Positions 36,889-46,319 of a stretch of 64,000 nucleotides of DNA are shown here, in pieces (positions within the stretch are counted from its first letter, which is position 1; each line of letters opens with the position of its first letter). A program made the translations under genes and the position numbers. The notes under the pieces are model-generated. The model saw nothing but the letters and a program-made list of their open reading frames with translations, searched no databases and was not told the DNA's origin. This stretch comes from Helicobacter pylori (lineage in GTDB: Bacteria; Campylobacterota; Campylobacteria; Campylobacterales; Helicobacteraceae): assembly GCF_001653475.1 (NCBI RefSeq), contig NZ_CP011487.1:310001-374000 (forward strand), read 5' to 3'.

Positions 36889-36976
36889 TGGCGGAGAGAG
36901 AGGGATTCGAACCCTCGAAGGCTTGCACCTTACACGCGTTCCAGGCGTGCTCCTTCAACCACTCGGACATCTCCCC
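36889..36976 (-). tRNA. tRNA-Ser (anticodon GGA)
   Basis: Read on the minus strand, a complete class II tRNA: acceptor GGGGAGA with TCTCTCC, anticodon stem CACGC/GCGTG with loop CTGGAAC giving anticodon GGA (reads UCC and UCU), a long variable arm, T-arm GAGGG-TTCGAAT-CCCTC, discriminator G and an encoded CCA (36889-36891 on the complement). It lies between an outer-membrane gene and a small hypothetical gene, and ends only two bases after the outer-membrane gene's stop. Confidence 0.96.
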
Positions 36977-37018
36977 TTAAAAAGGGCTCATTATAACTAA
37001 TATTTGTTTAAAAAGGGC

Positions 37019-37426
37019 TTATTTTAAAAGGAGTGAATCTTTAGAAATAACGCCATCAATCTGACTTTTAGCGCAAATTTCCCATGACTCTGTATCGTTT
37101 AAATCCATAGAAAACAAAATTTTGCTATCCAATAAGTAATTAGTGGCGTGTTGTTGGGCGAGTGTAGCTTGTTTAATATCCTTAAAAATACAATAGAGCG
37201 GTTTGAAAGCGTTGAATAAAAAAAAGGTGTCTGTCTCCATCTTGTGCGATAAAAAGATCACGCTAAAATTGACGCTATTTTCACAGCAATATTTGGCTAA
37301 TTCCACATTTTTTTGGTTTGCTTCAAAACACACTATATCGTTATTGGTGCTAGAATGAATGCCATCGGTATTTTTAATGAAAATAAAACGATCGCTAGGG
37401 ATTAAAGGGTGTCCTAAGATAAGCAT
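37019..37426 (-). CDS. Conserved hypothetical protein (HP1065-like)
   Basis: A 135-residue cytosolic protein without a known motif. Alternating strands and helices (MLILGHPLIPSDRFIFI..., VNFSVIFLSHKMETDTFFLFNAF) suggest a small alpha/beta fold, in which the region around NKNVELAKYCCENSVNFSVIF could be a Rossmann-like unit. It follows the zinc-ribbon gene after two bases, so the two probably share a message with queA and rsmG upstream. Function unknown. Confidence 0.65.
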   Translation of the reverse strand: MLILGHPLIPSDRFIFIKNTDGIHSSTNNDIVCFEANQKNVELAKYCCENSVNFSVIFLSHKMETDTFFLFNAFKPLYCIFKDIKQATLAQQHATNYLLDSKILFSMDLNDTESWEICAKSQIDGVISKDSLLLK

Positions 37427-37428
37427 AT

Positions 37429-37659
37429 TTATCCTTTATCATTCAAACAAGTTTCACTGCAATACGCCACCGCCCCGCTATAAATAGCGTCTTTGCTAGA
37501 GACATAGGTTTGGCATTTAGAGCATACAATCATGTGATCTTCTAATTCTTTAGGGGTTTGTTGCCTATAAGAGTGGTTGTCTTTAAGGGGTTTTTGCTTC
37601 AAAAACAAACGCCATAAAACCCACACAATAATGAGTAAGGGGATTAAAATTCTTAACAT
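37429..37659 (-). CDS. Small membrane protein with Cys zinc knuckle (PP0621 family)
   Basis: A 76-residue protein: one N-terminal membrane helix (MLRILIPLLIIVWVLWRLF) and a C-terminal Cys cluster (VCSKCQTYV ... AYCSETCL) that should bind zinc. This architecture is that of the PP0621 family, whose role is not known. I choose ATG 37659 because AAGGAAAG lies seven bases upstream; it overlaps the rsmG stop by seven bases. Longer in-frame starts would place coding inside rsmG. Confidence 0.78.
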   Translation of the reverse strand: MLRILIPLLIIVWVLWRLFLKQKPLKDNHSYRQQTPKELEDHMIVCSKCQTYVSSKDAIYSGAVAYCSETCLNDKG

Positions 37660-38189
37660 AAACTTTCCTTTGATTTGTAAAAATAAATACGCTTTTGATG
37701 CATAAAGCATTCAGTGTCTTTATAAGCGATTTCATCTTTTAACTGCTCGCCTTTATAGAATAAAAAATACCCCTTATCTTTTAGGAAGCGTTGGCTTTTT
37801 TCTATCAAAAAAGAAGAGCTAGCGACCGCTCTAGAAGTGATTAAATCCACTTGTAAAAGATTTTGATAATCTTCTAAACGCTTTTTAATGATTTCAATAT
37901 TTTTTAAAGGCAAAACGCTTTTAAGGTAGTTTAAAAAAGCCACTCTTTTTATTCTTGGCTCTAAAAGAATGAATTTGACTTCAGGTTTTTCAAGGGCTAA
38001 AGGGATAGCCGGAAGACCCGCTCCGCTCCCAATATCCAAACAACTTTTAAAATCTTTGATAAATTCTAAGGGTTTTAGAGCGTCTGTGATCTGGGGTTCT
38101 AACTCGCTTAAATTTTTCGCACCACTCAAGTTGTGTGTTTGATTCCATTCTAAAAGGATGCGCGCATAGTCTTGCAATAAGGGGTTCAT
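37653..38189 (-). CDS. rsmG: 16S rRNA (guanine-N7) methyltransferase RsmG
   Basis: RsmG (GidB) methylates G527 of 16S rRNA. The 178-residue protein has motif I LDIGSGAGLPAIPLAL (about 49-64), LLEPRIKRVAFLNYL (about 76) and DLITSRAVASS (about 116). Loss of this enzyme causes low-level streptomycin resistance in other bacteria. Its start overlaps the queA stop (ATGA). Confidence 0.94.
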   Translation of the reverse strand: MNPLLQDYARILLEWNQTHNLSGAKNLSELEPQITDALKPLEFIKDFKSCLDIGSGAGLPAIPLALEKPEVKFILLEPRIKRVAFLNYLKSVLPLKNIEIIKKRLEDYQNLLQVDLITSRAVASSSFLIEKSQRFLKDKGYFLFYKGEQLKDEIAYKDTECFMHQKRIYFYKSKESLC

Positions 38190-39223
38190 AAAATCAGCAT
38201 CCCATCACCATAAGAATAAAAACGATACTTCTTTTCTATGGCTATTTGATAGATTTCTTTGGTTTTTTCTAAGCCTATCATCGCGCTTACAAGCATTAAA
38301 AGGCTTGATTTGGGCAAATGGAAATTAGTGAGCAAGTGATTAACATGCAAAATAGGATTAGCAAGATGCAAGAATATATCGCATTCAAACACCTCTTGAT
38401 TAGGGTTTTCTAAACGCTTAAAGTATTCCACGCTCCTTAAAGCGGTCGTGCCGATGCATAAAATCTCTTGGGATTTCTGCAAAATTTCTTGATTCTTTTT
38501 AGGAATGCGTAAAACTTCTGTATGGATTTGATGCTCTCTAATATCTTTAGTTTCTACGCCAAGAAAAGTCCCAGCCCCCACATGCAAGGTTAAAAAAGCG
38601 TGCTTGAAATCTTTCAATAATTTTTCTAAGGTATTTTGAGAAAAATGCAATGACGCTGTAGGGGCAGCCACCGCGCCGATGTGTTTAGCGAACACGCTCT
38701 GGTATTCATGCGCATCCAAACTTTCATCCGCTCTTTTAATATAAGGGGGTAAGGGCATGTGCCCATATTGCTCTAAAAGTTTTAAGATATTCGCTTGATT
38801 TAAGGGGGTTTTATGGCCATAAAAAGCGATCAAGCGCTGGCCGTTATGAAGTAATTCCAAGACTTCAGCGTAATGATTTGCATCAAAAAAGATTTTGTCC
38901 CCCACTTTGATCTTGCCCTTGATTTGAGTCAGAGCGGTATTATTTTTAAAAAAGCGGTGGAAAAACACTTCGGTTGTTTTTGATGGTAAAAAGGCATGAT
39001 TAGATCCAAAAAGCCTGGCCTTAATCACTTTAGTGTCGTTCAACACAACAAGGGCGTTTTTAGGGAAAAAATCTAAAACATGCTCAAAAGTGGTGTGCGT
39101 GATTTTTTGTGAACGCCTTTCATATACGAGTAATTTAGCCTTTTCTTTGGGCAAAATGGGATAGTTTGCGATCAATTCCTTAGGCAAATGGTAATCATAG
39201 CTTTCTAAATCAAATTCTTTCAA
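38186..39223 (-). CDS. queA: tRNA ribosyltransferase-isomerase QueA
   Basis: QueA transfers and isomerises the ribosyl group of SAM to preQ1 in tRNA, making epoxyqueuosine. The 345-residue protein begins with the typical FDLESYDYHLPKELIANYP and contains NDTKVIKARL, GAVAAPTASLHF and HVGAGTFLGVETKDIREHQIHTE, all hallmark segments. It lies one base from the end of tatC and overlaps rsmG. Confidence 0.95.
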   Translation of the reverse strand: MKEFDLESYDYHLPKELIANYPILPKEKAKLLVYERRSQKITHTTFEHVLDFFPKNALVVLNDTKVIKARLFGSNHAFLPSKTTEVFFHRFFKNNTALTQIKGKIKVGDKIFFDANHYAEVLELLHNGQRLIAFYGHKTPLNQANILKLLEQYGHMPLPPYIKRADESLDAHEYQSVFAKHIGAVAAPTASLHFSQNTLEKLLKDFKHAFLTLHVGAGTFLGVETKDIREHQIHTEVLRIPKKNQEILQKSQEILCIGTTALRSVEYFKRLENPNQEVFECDIFLHLANPILHVNHLLTNFHLPKSSLLMLVSAMIGLEKTKEIYQIAIEKKYRFYSYGDGMLIL

Positions 39224-39973
39224 CTACGACTCGTTTCTTGTATTCTCTTTGGTGTTATTTTCGTTATCTTTTTCGTTATCTTTGGGAGCCGGATTGACCA
39301 TTTTGGCGATTAAAATAGAAAGCCCATAAAGCCCCACTAAGGGCAACGCCATAAAGATTTGACTCACTACATCAGGGGGAGTGATAATGGCTGCTACAAT
39401 AAAAATCACTACAATAGCGTATTTAAAATACGCTTTCAAGCTCGCATCGGTGATCAAGCCCACTTTAGCCAAAAAATACGCTAAAACAGGCAATTCAAAC
39501 GCCACGCCAAAGCCTAAAATCAAGCGCGTGAAAAAGCTCACATAACTGGACGCAGAAATATTAGCCGCAAACACATCGCTCCCAAAAGTAGCTAAGTATT
39601 CAATGATAAAAGGGAACACCACATAATAAGAAAACGCCGCCCCAATTAAAAACATGCCGCTCCCAAAAAACACAAAAGGCAAAATCACTTTTTTTTCATT
39701 CTTGTAAAGCCCTGGAGCGATAAAGAGCCATAATTGCCAAAAAATAATGGGCATGGAAATGACGATAGCGGCTGAAAAACTGATTTTAACCGCTACCATG
39801 ACCCCTTCAATAGGGGAGAGCTGAATGAGCGTGCCTTTATAAGAATTTTTAACAAATTCAAAAATACTTTTCCAAAAATGAAAGCACCCCAAAAACGCCA
39901 CTAGAATCGTTCCTACAGAAACCATCAAACGCTTTCTTAATTCCTGTAAATGCGGTTTTAAATCTTCAAACAT
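39224..39973 (-). CDS. tatC: Twin-arginine translocase subunit TatC
   Basis: TatC is the membrane receptor of the Tat pathway for folded proteins. The 249-residue product starts MFEDLKPHLQELRKRLM, the conserved cytosolic start with the twin Arg/Lys helix, and has six membrane helices including FELPVLAYFLAKVGLI and AAIITPPDVVSQIFMALPL. I choose ATG 39973 as the family-like start; it overlaps the tatB end by eight bases. The tail after the last helix is very Asn/Glu/Lys-rich. Confidence 0.95.
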   Translation of the reverse strand: MFEDLKPHLQELRKRLMVSVGTILVAFLGCFHFWKSIFEFVKNSYKGTLIQLSPIEGVMVAVKISFSAAIVISMPIIFWQLWLFIAPGLYKNEKKVILPFVFFGSGMFLIGAAFSYYVVFPFIIEYLATFGSDVFAANISASSYVSFFTRLILGFGVAFELPVLAYFLAKVGLITDASLKAYFKYAIVVIFIVAAIITPPDVVSQIFMALPLVGLYGLSILIAKMVNPAPKDNEKDNENNTKENTRNES

Positions 39974-40433
39974 GCTCTTTTTCTTTGTCGTGTTCTTTGG
40001 TGTTGTTATCGGTTGCTGATTTGACTTCTTTAGGAGATTCATCGCTTGAAGCTTCTTTATTTAAGTCTTCTTCATTGGAATGGTTAGGGATTGTGTTGGT
40101 TTCCAAGCTGCGTTGATAATCTTGCATCAAATCCTGAATGCTTTTAATCTCATTTTCTGCAGTTACTTTAGCGTCTTCTAATTCTTCAATCTTAACGCCC
40201 TTAAGACTCTCCACTTTATTTTCAAAGAGCTTTTGATACTCTAGGGTTTCTTGTTTGATTTCTTCAATATTGATTTCTTTATCCAAAGTGTCCTTAGCGT
40301 CATTGAGCGTTTTTTTAACCGCGCGAAAAAACTTCACTATATCCACGACAGCTTGGGGGAATTTTTCTGGTCCTAAAAAAATAATCGCCACAACCAACAC
40401 CACAAGGATTTCAAAAAAGCCCATGCCAAACAT
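39966..40433 (-). CDS. tatB: Twin-arginine translocase subunit TatB
   Basis: TatB forms the receptor complex with TatC. The 155-residue protein has an N-terminal membrane helix with the Tat hallmark FFEILVVLVVAIIFLGPEKFP, an amphipathic helix, and a long charged tail (about residues 45-155) with low complexity near the end. Its C-terminus overlaps tatC. TatA is not in this window. Confidence 0.93.
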   Translation of the reverse strand: MFGMGFFEILVVLVVAIIFLGPEKFPQAVVDIVKFFRAVKKTLNDAKDTLDKEINIEEIKQETLEYQKLFENKVESLKGVKIEELEDAKVTAENEIKSIQDLMQDYQRSLETNTIPNHSNEEDLNKEASSDESPKEVKSATDNNTKEHDKEKEHV

Positions 40434-40500
40434 AATAATCTACTTTTACACCCTTTAAAATTTTATCGTTATTGTAGTGTAATTTTCTTTCTAAACAAGA

Positions 40501-41511
40501 TTAAAATAAAGTTTGGGGGTTTAAAGTGGGGATTTTTAAAAGCGTGTGGGTTTTAGGCGTGGCGATTCTGCCTTTAGCGGTGCGCTCTAAATAACCATTA
40601 GCGAGTAAAAAAGGCTCAATCACATATTCAATCGTGCCTTCATCCTCTCTCATAGATGCTGCAATCGTGTTCAAACCTACCGGTCGTCCTTGAGCGTTAG
40701 CCAACAAAGATAAATACGCCAAATCCGCTTCATCAAAGCCTAATTCATTCACGCCCAATTCATTCAAAGCATGCAAAGTGATGTTTAAATCCATCAAGCT
40801 TGAATTTTTGACTAACGCAAAATCGCGCACCCTTTTTAAAAGCCTTAGAGCGATCCTTGGCGTGCCTCTACTCCTTTTAGCGATTTCATCAGCGCTTTCT
40901 TCTTTGATATCTTGGTTGAGTTTAGTGGCGGCTTTTTTAATGATAAGGGCTAGTTCGCTAGGGCTATAAAATTGCATTCTAAAGCTCATGCCAAATCTGT
41001 CTCTTAAGGGGTTAGAGAGCATTCCGGCTCTGGTGGTAGCGCCGATGAGAGTGAAAGGGGGTAAATCAATTTTAATGGTTTGAGCCGCTGGACCTGATCC
41101 TATGATAATATCCAGTCTGAAATCTTCCATAGCTGGGTATAACACCTCTTCAATCGCTGGGCTAAGCCGGTGGATTTCATCAATAAAAAGAATGTCTTTA
41201 GCTTGCAAATTAGTCAAAATGGCGGCTAAATCACCGCTTTTTTCTATCATAGGAGCGGCGGTGATTTTGATATTGGTTTCCATTTCTTTAGCGATGATAT
41301 GGCTTATTGAAGTTTTACCTAAACCAGGTGGGCCAAAAAAGAGCATGTGATCCAAACTTTCTTGGCGTTTTTTAGCCGCGCAAATAGAAATTTGCAAATT
41401 GCTTTTAATCTTTTCTTGACCGATATAATCTTCCCAAAGATTAGGGCGCAAACTCACTTCTTGAGAAGTTTCAAAATCCAAAGTTTCTAAATTGACTATC
41501 CGTTCTTTCAT
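40501..41511 (-). CDS. ruvB: Holliday junction helicase RuvB
   Basis: RuvB is the AAA+ motor that drives branch migration with RuvA. The 336-residue protein has Walker [13 protein letters not shown] (about 57), Walker [11 protein letters not shown] (about 108), sensor 1 [19 protein letters not shown] and the C-terminal winged helix ([37 protein letters not shown]). It lies one base downstream of the panB stop, so the two may be co-transcribed. Confidence 0.96.
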   Translation of the reverse strand: MKERIVNLETLDFETSQEVSLRPNLWEDYIGQEKIKSNLQISICAAKKRQESLDHMLFFGPPGLGKTSISHIIAKEMETNIKITAAPMIEKSGDLAAILTNLQAKDILFIDEIHRLSPAIEEVLYPAMEDFRLDIIIGSGPAAQTIKIDLPPFTLIGATTRAGMLSNPLRDRFGMSFRMQFYSPSELALIIKKAATKLNQDIKEESADEIAKRSRGTPRIALRLLKRVRDFALVKNSSLMDLNITLHALNELGVNELGFDEADLAYLSLLANAQGRPVGLNTIAASMREDEGTIEYVIEPFLLANGYLERTAKGRIATPKTHTLLKIPTLNPQTLF

Positions 41512-42324
41512 TTAGTAATAACTTTCTAGCTCGTTAGGGAAGTTTCCTTTTTTCACATCATCAGCGTATTGCTTGATAGCGTTTTGAACCAATTCTTTCC
41601 CTTTAAGGTATTCTCGCACGAATTTAGGCTTAAAGCTATCAAAAAAGCCTAACATATCGCTCCACACTAGAATCTGCCCGTCGCAATCTTTACCGCTCCC
41701 TATGCCGATCGTGGGGATTTTGATTGTTTGCGTGATTTTTTGAGTGATAGGGGTGGTTATACCCTCTAAAACCAACAAACCTGCTCCGGCTTCTTCTAAA
41801 CTCAAGGCGTCTTCTAAAAGCTTTTTTTGTTGTTCTTCATTTTTGCCCTTAATCTTATAACCTCCATCAAGACGCACGAATTGGGGCATTAAGCCGATGT
41901 GTCCTACCACGATAACGCCCTCATCAGTGAGCGTTTTAACCAGTTTCGCTTTTTCTTTCCCCCCCTCTAGTTTGATCGCACTCGCTTGGGTTTCTTTATA
42001 AACTCTAATAGCGTTTTTTAGGGCTGTTTTTTCATCTCTATAGCTTCCAAAGGGCATGTCTGTGATGATAAAAGGAGTCTTAGCGCCTGCGCACACGGCT
42101 TTAGTGTGATAGAGCATCATTCCCACACTCGCGCTTAAAGTGTCGTTTTGATTGAAAAAACTCATATTCAAACTATCGCCCACTAAAATCACATCCACTA
42201 GCGGATCAAATATTTGAGCGAATAGCGCATCATAAGCGGTGATGGCAATGATTTTTTCTTGATTTTTTTTAGCTTGGAGGTGGTTGAGAGTGATTTTTTT
42301 AATCGGGGCGGTTTGCATGCTCAT
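41512..42324 (-). CDS. panB: Ketopantoate hydroxymethyltransferase
   Basis: PanB makes ketopantoate from 2-oxoisovalerate and methylene-tetrahydrofolate for pantothenate and CoA. The 270-residue enzyme shows [28 protein letters not shown] (about 27-54), IKLEGG (about 117), [10 protein letters not shown] (about 134) and [22 protein letters not shown] (about 206). A run of seven C on the plus strand (41949-41955) lies within the gene. Confidence 0.95.
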   Translation of the reverse strand: MSMQTAPIKKITLNHLQAKKNQEKIIAITAYDALFAQIFDPLVDVILVGDSLNMSFFNQNDTLSASVGMMLYHTKAVCAGAKTPFIITDMPFGSYRDEKTALKNAIRVYKETQASAIKLEGGKEKAKLVKTLTDEGVIVVGHIGLMPQFVRLDGGYKIKGKNEEQQKKLLEDALSLEEAGAGLLVLEGITTPITQKITQTIKIPTIGIGSGKDCDGQILVWSDMLGFFDSFKPKFVREYLKGKELVQNAIKQYADDVKKGNFPNELESYY

Positions 42325-42423
42325 TGAAAATCCTAAATGTTAAATGTAGTGGCATTGTAGCATGACTTTATTAGGGTGGGTGAAATTTCACTCAATTTTA
42401 ACCGGTCATTTTAATTATTTTAG

Positions 42424-42429
42424 TATAAT
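42424..42429 (+). promoter_or_regulatory. -10 box for the outer-membrane gene trio
   Basis: TATAAT in TTTTAGTATAATTG lies 43-48 bases before the likely TTG start of the first gene, with AAGGG at 42456-42460. It faces away from panB across a 147-base gap. Confidence 0.5.
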
Positions 42430-42471
42430 TGAAAGAAACTTTTAACAAACAATTCAAGGGATTTGGCGATT

Positions 42472-43194
42472 TTGGGTCTTAAAAAATATGTTATTTTATG
42501 GTCTTTAATGGGGTTTTATGTGGGATTGGACGCGCTTGATTATGACACCCTAGACCCAAAATACTACAAGTATATCAAGTATTATAAAGCCTATGAAGAT
42601 AAAGAAGTTGAAGAATTGATCAGAGACTTAAAAAGGGCGAACGCTAAAAGCGGGCTTATTTTAGGGATCAATACCGGGTTTTTTTACAACCATGAAATCA
42701 TGGTTAGAACGAATAGCTCTAGCATCACGGGGAATATTTTAAATTATTTGTTCGCTTACGGATTGCGTTTTGGCTATCAAACTTTCAGGCCGTCGTTTTT
42801 TGCGCGCTTGGTCAAGCCAAATATCATTGGCAGGCGCATTTATATCCAATATTATGGAGGAGCACCTAAAAAAGCGGGCTTTGGGAGCGTGGGGTTTCAA
42901 TCGGTTATGCTGAATGGGGATTTTTTATTAGACATTCCCTTACCCTTTGTGGGAAAATACCTTTATATGGGGGGTTATATGGGTTTAGGTTTAGGGGTTG
43001 TAGCGCATGGGGTGAATTATACGGCGGAATGGGGGATGTCTTTTAATGCAGGACTGGCTCTAACGGTATTAGAAAAAAACCGCATTGAATTTGAATTTAA
43101 AATTTTAAATAATTTCCCTTTTTTGCAATCTAATTCTTCAAAAGAGACTTGGTGGGGAGCTATAGCAAGCATTGGGTATCAATATGTGTTTTAA
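42472..43194 (+). CDS. Outer-membrane protein, tandem trio member 1
   Basis: About 240 residues: signal peptide (YVILWSLMGFYVGLDA), a short charged stretch, then a beta-barrel ending in GYQYVF. Barrel landmarks shared with the next two genes are a Gly-rich first strand (LILGINTGFFYN), FGYQTFRPSFFARL, DFLLDIPLPFVGKYLYMGGYMGLGLG and the FNAGLALTVLEKNRIEFEFKI strand. TTG 42472 fits the ribosome-binding site best; TTG 42463 is an alternative. It corresponds to HP1057 of unknown function. Confidence 0.78.
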   Translation: MGLKKYVILWSLMGFYVGLDALDYDTLDPKYYKYIKYYKAYEDKEVEELIRDLKRANAKSGLILGINTGFFYNHEIMVRTNSSSITGNILNYLFAYGLRFGYQTFRPSFFARLVKPNIIGRRIYIQYYGGAPKKAGFGSVGFQSVMLNGDFLLDIPLPFVGKYLYMGGYMGLGLGVVAHGVNYTAEWGMSFNAGLALTVLEKNRIEFEFKILNNFPFLQSNSSKETWWGAIASIGYQYVF

Positions 43195-44029
43195 AAAAAT
43201 AATAAATCTTATTTTATGCTTTGGTTTTATGTTAAGCTTGCGTGCCGAAGAAAATACGGCTCAAGAGAGTATGACTGAAGAAAATACCCCTAAAGACGCT
43301 CCCATTCTTTTGGAAGAAAAACGCGCGCTAGAGTTTGAAGAAAACAAGGAAGCTAAAAAGATTGATGAAAAAAGCCTACTTGAAGAAATCCATAAGAAAA
43401 AACGCCAACTTTACATGCTCAAAGGAGAATTGCATGAAAAGAATGAGTCCATCTTATTCCAACGAATGGCTAAAAATAAGAGCGGTTTTTTTATAGGCGT
43501 CATTCTTGGCGATATAGGGATTAACGCTCATTCTAACGCCCGATCTTATGAAAGCTTTGAATCTTTAAGCAATATTCAAGCTTCTCCTTTATTGTATGGG
43601 TTAAGGAGCGGGTATCAAAAGTATTTTGCTAACGGGATTAGCGCCTTACGCTTTTATGGGGAATATTTAGGGGGGGCAATGAAAGGATTTAAAAGCGATT
43701 CTTTAGCCTCTTATCAAACCGCAAGCTTGAATATTGATCTATTGATGGATAAGCCTATTGACAAAGAAAAAAGGTTTGCGTTAGGGATATTTGGAGGCGT
43801 TGGAGTGGGGTGGAATGGGATGTATCAAAATTTAAAAGAGATTAAAGGGTATTCACAGCCTAACGCTTTTGGATTAGTATTAAATTTAGGGGTGAGCATG
43901 ACGCTTAACCTCAAACACCGCTTTGAATTAGCCTTAAAAATGCCTCCCTTAAAAGAAACTTCGCAAACCTTTTTATATTATTTTAAAAGCACTAATATTT
44001 ATTATATTAGCTACAACTATTTATTGTAA
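43184..44029 (+). CDS. Outer-membrane protein, tandem trio member 2
   Basis: A 281-residue protein with a signal peptide (IINLILCFGFMLSLRA), a Glu/Lys-rich coiled-coil segment (about residues 20-90), and a C-terminal barrel homologous to its neighbours: SGFFIGVILGDIGIN, SGYQKYFANGISALRFYGEYLGG, NIDLLMDKPIDKEKRFALGIFGGVGVG and LGVSMTLNLKHRFELALKMP. ATG 43184 lies inside the end of the first gene (11-base overlap). Equivalent of HP1056; no function known. Confidence 0.77.
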   Translation: MCFKKIINLILCFGFMLSLRAEENTAQESMTEENTPKDAPILLEEKRALEFEENKEAKKIDEKSLLEEIHKKKRQLYMLKGELHEKNESILFQRMAKNKSGFFIGVILGDIGINAHSNARSYESFESLSNIQASPLLYGLRSGYQKYFANGISALRFYGEYLGGAMKGFKSDSLASYQTASLNIDLLMDKPIDKEKRFALGIFGGVGVGWNGMYQNLKEIKGYSQPNAFGLVLNLGVSMTLNLKHRFELALKMPPLKETSQTFLYYFKSTNIYYISYNYLL

Positions 44030-44037
44030 AGGCTAGA

Positions 44038-44985
44038 ATGTTGAAATTTAAATATGGTTTGATTTATATCGCACTCATACTGGGACTTCAAGCGACAGAT
44101 TATGACAATTTAGAAGAAGAAAACCAACAATTAGACGAAAAAATAAACAATTTAAAGCAACAGCTCACCGAAAAAGGGGTTTCGCCCAAAGAGATGGATA
44201 AGGATAAGTTTGAAGAAGAATATATTGATCGATCTTATCCTAAAATTTCCTCCAAAAAAAAAGAGAAATTGCTCAAATCTTTTTCCATAGCCGATGATAA
44301 GAGTGGGGTTTTTTTAGGGGGTGGGTATGCTTATGGGGAACTTAACTTGTCTTATCAAGGGGAAATGTTAGACAGATATGGTGCGAATGCCCCTAGCGCG
44401 TTTAAAAACAATATCAATATTAACGCTCCTGTTTCTATGATTAGCGCTAAATTCGGGTATCAAAAATACTTTGTGCCTTATTTTGGGACACGATTTTATG
44501 GGGATTTATTGCTTGGAGGTGGGGCGTTAAAAGAGAATGCATTTAAGCAACCTGTAGGCTCGTTTTTTTATGTTTTAGGGGCTGTCAATACCGATTTATT
44601 GTTTGATATGCCTTTAGATTTTAAAACTAAAAAGCATTTCTTAGGCGTTTATGCGGGTTTTGGGATAGGGCTTATGCTCTATCAAGACAAGCCTAATCAA
44701 AACGGGAGGAATTTGGTAGTGGGGGGCTATTCAAGCCCTAATTTTTTATGGAAATCTTTGATTGAAGTGGATTACACTTTTAATGTGGGCGTGAGTTTAA
44801 CGCTTTATAGGAAACACCGCTTAGAGATTGGCACAAAATTACCGATTAGCTATTTGAGAATGGGAGTGGAAGAGGGAGCGATTTATCAAAATAAAGAAGA
44901 AGATGATGAGCGTTTGTTGATTTCGGCTAACAACCAGTTCAAGCGATCTAGTTTTTTATTAGTGAATTATGCGTTTATTTTTTAA
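44038..44985 (+). CDS. Outer-membrane protein, tandem trio member 3
   Basis: A 315-residue protein with signal peptide (FKYGLIYIALILGLQA), a Glu/Gln-rich predicted coiled coil (LEEENQQLDEKINNLKQQL, about residues 23-45) and the shared barrel: SGVFLGGGYAYGELNLSYQ, FGYQKYFVPYFGTRFYGDLLLGGGA, NTDLLFDMPLDFKTKKHFLGVYAGFGIG and FNVGVSLTLYRKHRLEIGTKLP, ending in NYAFIF. ATG follows AAGG by five bases. Equivalent of HP1055. Confidence 0.78.
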   Translation: MLKFKYGLIYIALILGLQATDYDNLEEENQQLDEKINNLKQQLTEKGVSPKEMDKDKFEEEYIDRSYPKISSKKKEKLLKSFSIADDKSGVFLGGGYAYGELNLSYQGEMLDRYGANAPSAFKNNININAPVSMISAKFGYQKYFVPYFGTRFYGDLLLGGGALKENAFKQPVGSFFYVLGAVNTDLLFDMPLDFKTKKHFLGVYAGFGIGLMLYQDKPNQNGRNLVVGGYSSPNFLWKSLIEVDYTFNVGVSLTLYRKHRLEIGTKLPISYLRMGVEEGAIYQNKEEDDERLLISANNQFKRSSFLLVNYAFIF

Positions 44986-44994
44986 GGCTTGATC

Positions 44995-46317
44995 TTGGAG
45001 TTAAGGTTTAAAATTTTAGCGTTAGTCGTTTTAATTTTAGGGGGTTATTTGATTTTTAACGCTTTAATCACAAAACCCAAAGCTTTAAGTTTTAGTTTAA
45101 GTAGCAAAGAGGATGCGCTTAATGACAATGATGAAGCGCTTTTTTGGGATTTAAAAAAACCCATTAAGATTAAAATAGTAGCCCCAAAGGGAATCAAACG
45201 CTATGATCTAAAGGTAACCACACAAGATGATTTGGTCTTATATGAAAAAAAAAATCTAGTATTGGATAAACCCAAGTCTTTAGAAGTGCCTTTGATCAAG
45301 CCTGAAATCATGGGGCTAGAAGACAAGTGCCTTTTGTATGAAATTCAAGCTAATGATTGGAGCTATGCTAATTTTTTCAATGGCAATAAGGCGTCTTTCA
45401 AACAAGAAGTGTGTATTGATACGATAAAACCCTCAATCGCTATTTTATCTCGATCCCCAAGCATCGCTTATGGAGGGAGCGCGATAGTTGTCTTTGAAGC
45501 TTTGGATAAGAATTTGTCTCAAGCGTTTGTGTGCATCAAAAAAAAGAATTTTGAAGCTTTCAGGCTTTTAGAATTCAAACAGCGTAATGTTTTTATCGCT
45601 TTAGTGCCTTGGTCTTATGAGGATAAGGATTTTAAGGCGTTCATTGTCGCTAAAGATAAAGCCTATAACTCTAATACCACCCCTTTATTGTTCAAGCGAA
45701 AAACCCATCGTTTGAGGGAAAAAGATATAGACTTAAGCGCCTTAAAAGATAAGATTGTAAAGCAAGAAAAATTTCAAAACTACGCTGAACAAACTTTATT
45801 AGAAAGATTTTCCAAAATGCACTCTAAAGATTTAGAAAAAATCCAAAAGATCGCTTTAGAGCGAGGGGGTTTTTATAAGGATTTTTCTCATTTTCAAGCG
45901 CTAAAACCCTTGAACGGGTCTTTTAAAACGATAAGCAATTTTTTAGAAGATCGGCGTATCTTAAAAGATAATCAGGTGTTGTTCCAATTTCCGCATTTAG
46001 GGGTGGATTTGATACCTGGCAAGGATTTATCTTTAGCGTTTGATTTATCTGTGAATAGGGTTTTTAAGGGGGAGTTAGACTTTTATGGTAATAGTTTAAT
46101 CAATTGCTATGGACTAGGTTTGTGCGTTTTTTTAGCCCATTTAAAAGATGATGAAAGCGTGGGGAGTAGTGGTTTGAAATTAGGGAGCGGGTTGCATTTA
46201 GGGATGCTTTTGCAAGGGGTTTTTGTGCGGCCTAATGAATGGCTTAATGAGCCATGGATAAAAACCAATATCACCACCCCCATAGAGCAAGCCAAACGGC
46301 TTTTAATGAAAGGATAG
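44995..46317 (+). CDS. Membrane-anchored degenerate M23 peptidase-like protein
   Basis: About 440 residues: an N-terminal membrane anchor ([18 protein letters not shown]), an Ig-like periplasmic region, and a C-terminal M23/LytM-like domain (about 330-440) with HLGVDL (the H-x-x-x-D zinc pair), [20 protein letters not shown] and [11 protein letters not shown]. The family's catalytic HxH is HxG here, so one zinc ligand is lost and the protein may be a non-catalytic activator or scaffold. TTG 44995 fits the AAGG site better than TTG 44989. Corresponds to HP1054. Confidence 0.72.
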   Translation: MELRFKILALVVLILGGYLIFNALITKPKALSFSLSSKEDALNDNDEALFWDLKKPIKIKIVAPKGIKRYDLKVTTQDDLVLYEKKNLVLDKPKSLEVPLIKPEIMGLEDKCLLYEIQANDWSYANFFNGNKASFKQEVCIDTIKPSIAILSRSPSIAYGGSAIVVFEALDKNLSQAFVCIKKKNFEAFRLLEFKQRNVFIALVPWSYEDKDFKAFIVAKDKAYNSNTTPLLFKRKTHRLREKDIDLSALKDKIVKQEKFQNYAEQTLLERFSKMHSKDLEKIQKIALERGGFYKDFSHFQALKPLNGSFKTISNFLEDRRILKDNQVLFQFPHLGVDLIPGKDLSLAFDLSVNRVFKGELDFYGNSLINCYGLGLCVFLAHLKDDESVGSSGLKLGSGLHLGMLLQGVFVRPNEWLNEPWIKTNITTPIEQAKRLLMKG

Positions 46318-46319
46318 TC

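Noticed and set aside
36889-37018. Genomic island boundary at the tRNA-Ser gene
   Set aside because: No integrase, no direct repeat of the tRNA 3' end and no shift in gene style on either side.
41949-41955. Seven-base C run in panB as a phase-variable tract
   Set aside because: Too short for frequent slippage, in a metabolic gene and not next to a surface function.
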